A DNA stretch of 64,000 nt from Chlorops oryzae (Eukaryota > Arthropoda > Insecta > Diptera > Chloropidae): positions 3,357,863-3,421,862 of the forward strand of contig CM035806.1 in NCBI GenBank assembly GCA_020466095.1. Direction: 5' to 3'. Below the pieces are notes generated by a model that had not been told where the DNA came from, ran no database searches, and worked only from the letters and a program-made list of their open reading frames with translations. Positions 59,533 to 64,000 of this stretch are shown here, piece after piece; within the stretch, counting starts at the first letter, position 1; the number at the start of each line of letters is the position of its first letter. The position numbers were made by a program, and so were the translations under genes.

Positions 59533-60923
59533 AACAAGTAAGGGTGTTGTAGTCAGGCGTACCTACCTTACAATACCCGACAAAGATAAAGGGTTAGCTT
59601 TATATAGGTAAATATTTTAATATTTTTTGGTAACACGCCCCAAGCCCTCTAAGGTCATTTAGACAAAATATTCTTTTAGATTTTCTGTACCATAAGGGGC
59701 CTCATATGCTGGATTTTATTTTTTTCTGGATAATCTGCCAAGGAAAAAACTCCTCAAATCCCTTTTTGCCTTGTCAGATTATTCAGAAAAGAAAACAATG
59801 CAACACTGATTAGAAATTCTTTTCACGGTTCTGAACCATTTGCGTTGGGTTGAAAAATTTCGTGCATACCCAAAGGGGTGATTTTGCATTTTTTCTTCCG
59901 ATTTTTGGTAAAAATTGTTCAACTTTGAAGCGGCAAAACGGTATCAAGTAGTGCTCGGATGCAGTTCGTGCATATGAAGAAGTTGTTTAGTTATAGTCTT
60001 TCTATATTTGCATCAAAAAATTTTGATAAAATGTTTATTGCCTTGGGAGCTATAGGCCATACAAAATAAAATATGATAAAAAAAAAACACGTCAAATTTT
60101 AGGAATTTTTGCAATTTGCACCAACTAGATATAGTTTTTTCGGGTCCGTTTGTACTAAAACTATTTAAAATGAGTTCAGAGCTATAAATTTTGTATAGAA
60201 AGGAAATTAAAATATTGAACGGATTAAGAGATATAGCCATAGGTAAGTGAGTAATTTAATTCTCGGCCCCACTTTCTGAAGTCTATTTTAAAAAAAAGTT
60301 GAGGTGACTTGACAAAACTGAGTATGAGGCGTTGTTAAACTCATTGAGCACTTTCAAAAACACTCGTCAAATCTTTGTTTACAAAACATGACCTCTAAAA
60401 TGTCGCACAGTGTAACATTATGAAAACAACTCCTTTTGTCACGCCCAATTTCATAATGCTTAGACATTATACTACTAACTATTCCATATATCATTGAAAT
60501 ATCTCGAAAAACTCTGATTTTGTGGCAGTTTTTAGGGTTTTTTTCTTTAGAGACCCTAGTTCTGCAGGTACCCTTAAAAATGTTCCAATCTGTTCCGTTC
60601 TTATTCTGGTTCTTTTTGATGTCTCCGCCAACAGGTATACATACCAACTTTCATCAAGAGAGCTCAACTCCTTGGATGAGAAAAGTCTATATAGAGAGAC
60701 GGACAGATAGACAGCTTGACAGATAGATTGACAGACAGACAGAGAGAGACAGATAGACAGATAGACAGATAGACAGATAGACAGATAGACAGATAGACAG
60801 ATAGACAGATAGACAGATAGACAGATAGACAGATAGACAGATAGACAGATAGACAGATGGGCACATAGACAGATAGACAGAAGACAGGAGACAGATAGAA
60901 GAACAGATAGACAGATAGACAGA

Positions 60924-60966
<43 letters not shown>

Positions 60967-61082
60967 TAGATAGACGGTGGGACATGTCTAAATTGAATCT
61001 CCTGGCCACGCTGATCCTTTAATGGTTTATCTCGAGATGTTCTGAGTGTTACACACAACCGCACAGACGCGATATAGCCCCC
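59533..61082 (-). mobile_element. DINE-1/Helentron-like element, interrupted
   Basis: The minus-strand 3' terminus (CAAGTAAGGGTGTTGTAGTCAGG) and adjoining text match the 16.3-kb copy. The GTCT-type microsatellite (AGATAGAC/AGACAGAC on plus) spans 60725-60975. R6 (59729-60415) sits inside. The 5' hairpin is lost. Confidence 0.72.
59729..60415 (-). repeat. Dispersed repeat R6, copy 2 (nested)
   Basis: Inverse counterpart of 35487-36220, from GATAATCTGCCAAGG to ACAAAACATGACC..GTCGCACAGTGTAA. It interrupts the DINE-1-like copy after GGGGCCTCATATGCTGG. Confidence 0.72.
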
Positions 61083-62460
61083 AAATAAGGTGTCTGAAGG
61101 TATAAAAGCATTTTTAATTCATGACTTAAACGTCTGTTTACAGAGCATTTAAATAAAAATAGTATTTTATTTCCACTTTAACCCTCTTCAATCCATTCGG
61201 CAGCTAAAGTATCATAAACAGGTGCCAATTGCTTATGAAACATACAAACTACAAAGCTAAGGAGCAACACTTAAATTATCCCTTTAATAACACGCTTCAA
61301 AGCCATTATGAGAGCACCTGCTTGTCTATCTGAAGACGAAGTATCCCAGCGGGAAATGAATGCAAAGAGAAGAATTTCTCTATAAAATACATGAGTCGTC
61401 AAATCGATGTTTTATTTATTGCGATGCTTAAAGGGATCTAGTCATCGAGGACTTATGTATGTACATATGTACATGGATTTAAATTTTTTTCTCGAATTCA
61501 TTCCATTCTTCTTCTACTCTTCGCTATTCTGTAGATTTTTTTTTCTCTCCTGGTGACATTTGTAGAAGGAAAAATCGAAAGCCTTTTGCTTTTTTCCCGC
61601 TTGGATGAACGAAAGCTTATGCGTGGGCGTGTGAGTGTGTGTGTGTGTGTGTGCATGCTGTTCGTTTTTTTCGTTTTTTGTAAATTATTTTCCTTACACG
61701 CAAACTGACTGAGGGAGCAAACGTTGTAAGGATGAACGTACACTTGAAGGAAGTATATACGTATGTATGTATGTATGTACGTAGTATGTAGCAATGAATT
61801 TTGAACAGCTTTTACTTGAGCTAATTGTGCCAGTGAACTTTCTGAGGAACGAAAAATCAAGGTCAACCGTTTCCCTTTTGGAGGGTCAAGTAGTCGGATA
61901 AAGTAATTTTCATTTTAAATGTGCTGAGATTTCTCCTTGCGTTCATATATAAATGTATACATATGTATGTGCATACATAGAAAGATAGATATCTATGGAC
62001 CTATAGCTGTCACTTTGAATTTCTCTCGCATGACATATTTTTTGCAGCATTTCCCTTATGCAGTCAACATAGAATATCACGAATAATGAACATCAATGTC
62101 ATTTATATGACGACCATGTACTTGGAAAGCCATTTTGTATGTGTGCGAGTATGTATTTCAATTAAATTGTGTGTTCGGTTAGCCAGTAGGAAATTTCATG
62201 GGACCACGATCAAAATTTCATCACTGATAACTCATCAAAATATCATACATACATATAGAAACTCGAGAGTTTTCTCTTAAATTATGACTGCTTCTGTGCG
62301 ATTTCGATGTTCCTTCTGTTTTGTTTTTTGTTCTTCTTTATCACATTGTTTGTGATGTAACGTACCTTATATAAAGTACGGGTATGTGTGAGTGATTTTA
62401 TTTAAAATCGAGGTCGAGGTAAAAAACCTCCACAGAACAGTGTCAATTAACAATCACAAA
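61083..62460. other. Unique AT-rich stretch
   Basis: Contains a (GT)n run at 61636-61653 and TATG repeats at 61760 and 61960. No gene-like signal was found. Confidence 0.4.
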
Positions 62461-62469
62461 TAGTTATCT

Positions 62470-62696
62470 CTTTCCATATTTTCCTTCTCTTTCCCTCTCT
62501 TTCCCTCCCTTTGCCTCTCTTTCTCTCTCCTTCCCTCTCTTTCCCTCTCTTTCTCTCTCCTTCCCTCTCTTTCCCTATCTTTCGCTTACTTTCCTTCTCT
62601 TCCTTTCTCTTTCTCTCTTTCTCTCCTCTCTTCTCTCTCTCTTTCTCTCTCTCATTCTCTCTCTTTCTCCTCTTCTCTCTCTCTTTCTCTCTCTCT

Positions 62697-62743
<47 letters not shown>

Positions 62744-62747
62744 TCTC

Positions 62748-62786
<39 letters not shown>

Positions 62787-63150
62787 TCTCTCTCTTTCTC
62801 TCTCTTCTCTCTCTTTCTCTCCTCTTCTCTCCCTCTTCTCTCTCTTCTCTACTCTTCTCTCTCTTTCTCATCTTTTCTCTTCACTCTCTTCTCCTTCTAT
62901 TTCTCTCTCTTTCTCTCCGCTTTTCTCTCTTCCACTTTCCTCTCTCCTCTTTCCTCTTTCCTCTCTCCCACCCTTTCTCTCTCCCCTTTCCCTTCTCTCC
63001 CTCTCTCCTCATCTCCCATCTTCTCTCTCTTCCTCTCCTCACAGGTCTTTCTTTCCTCTTCATTTTCCATCTATCTTATCTTCATCTCTCCACTCTTTTC
63101 CTTTCCCTCGCCCACGCTCTAACCCACACTCTCATCCTTTCACCCTCTCT
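62470..63150. repeat. Polypyrimidine TCTCTTTC tract, about 0.68 kb
   Basis: Almost pure C/T on the plus strand, with CTCTCTTTC, CCCTCTCTTT and CTTCTCTCT units. The Ser/Leu/Phe-repeat ORF across it is an artefact. Confidence 0.9.
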
Positions 63151-64000
63151 ACAGAAAAAAGGTTTTATCACAAATTCAACGCTCTCTGTACAAGAGATGC
63201 CTTTGATAGATTTCAAATTTTTTTCTGAGCAAACGAAGCTTTGTTGGAGCTACTGTCCAGCATGTGTCCTTTCTGTAACTTTCTTTAATCCATTTATCAA
63301 AACCAGAAAAACCAAGAAAAACTTTTCATCCTTGACACCATTGCTGTTTCTTCACTGGCCCAGAATCGTTCTCTCTCTCTGTTCTCTCCACACAGAGTCT
63401 TGTGCTTGTCTGTTCATTTTCACAAGTGGCTATTCTTATGTCAACTATTATTTTTAATTAGCTCTCGTCATTCGCCTTTAAAAAAAAAAAAACAACAACT
63501 TTGAGGCGAGAAAAAGAAGATAAGTAACGCACTTTGATGGAATATTCATCGCTCATAACATAGAGTACAGTCAGCTGCAACGCATTAATATGTGTGTGCT
63601 CAACGCTAATGAATAGGCCATCAGGAGACAAAAAGAAAATTATAATCTTTACATGTTTTCCAACGAAGTGCTCCCACATTAAATCGCAACATCAATTAAA
63701 TAAGAAAGCTTTTTGGATACAATTTTTTTTTTCTTATTTTATTATTGAATATAATGCGAATTTAATTCCCTCCGTTTACGCTCTATGATTTCTCAGGCTG
63801 GTTTTACCGCTTCAGCTGCTAGTCTTTGAAATCTTTTAAGAAGCAAAAACGAACACCAATTAATGACAAGAGAAAATTTATGGGGCTAAATTGGACGACA
63901 GTTTTTTTTTTCTAATATTATTTCAATGAATAAACGAATATGCTTCAGTGCAAATAAAACGCCCATTTGTTTTATAAAAGATATGTGGTTGATATGAAAG
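63151..64000. other. Right edge, no recognised feature
   Basis: AT-rich with an A run near 63481. The open frame at 63197-63457 has no domain or codon pattern that I can support as coding. Confidence 0.4.

Noticed and set aside
60491..61064. SICLSV-repeat ORFs
   Set aside because: Translation of the GTCT-type microsatellite of a DINE-1-like element.
62511..63122. 203-aa Ser/Leu/Phe-repeat ORF
   Set aside because: Lies wholly in a pyrimidine tract.

Overview
The window looks like non-coding DNA from a higher dipteran fly (Schizophora; a tephritid-like or related fly is my guess). It is AT-rich and full of homopolymer runs and TATG/TACA microsatellites. It carries cecropia-like mariners, DINE-1-like elements with GTCT tracts, and tRNA-derived SINEs with the dipteran 'GGCTGCCAC' tail. 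The only secure host coding sequence is one exon on the minus strand. It is the first coding exon of a conventional protein kinase C, best matched to Pkc53E, at 9916-10166, and it ends in a clean splice donor. The rest of that gene lies beyond the left edge, so 1-9915 is its first coding intron. The roughly 54 kb to the right is upstream or intergenic DNA and may hold unrecognised 5' UTR exons.

Layout. 1-9.9 kb: intron with hAT-like MITEs, a SINE with a 14-bp target duplication, a TAAGGTGG element and several nested MITEs. 9.9-10.5 kb: the kinase exon and 5' leader. 10.7-12.6 kb: a 1.6-kb foldback element nested in a hAT-like MITE. 12.6-20.4 kb: inverted-repeat elements, one copy of a 0.9-kb duplication, a DINE-1-like element and a CG-rich unique block at 18 kb. 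20.5-31.5 kb: two dead mariners in opposite orientation, a minisatellite-bearing MITE, a long-inverted-repeat transposon with the remnant of an unfamiliar gene, and a satellite-like array. 32.4-41.6 kb: the second copy of the duplication, GC-rich unique blocks, R1 and R6 repeats, a piggyBac-type MITE and a 128-bp higher-order tandem array. 42-64 kb: R1/R2/R3 dispersed repeats, DINE-1-like copies, a tail-to-tail SINE pair, a purine tract at 49.5 kb and a pyrimidine tract at 62.5 kb.

The accessory content is unusually legible. Many elements keep exact target-site duplications, and several insertions sit inside other repeats whose uninterrupted sibling is also in the window, so insertion order and duplication length can be read directly. 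The most unusual item is the element at about 25.48-27.25 kb. It has roughly 500-bp inverted repeats, tandem DRE (TATCGATA) motifs and an internally deleted gene encoding a CxxC zinc-ligand protein. No bacterial-type features are present.
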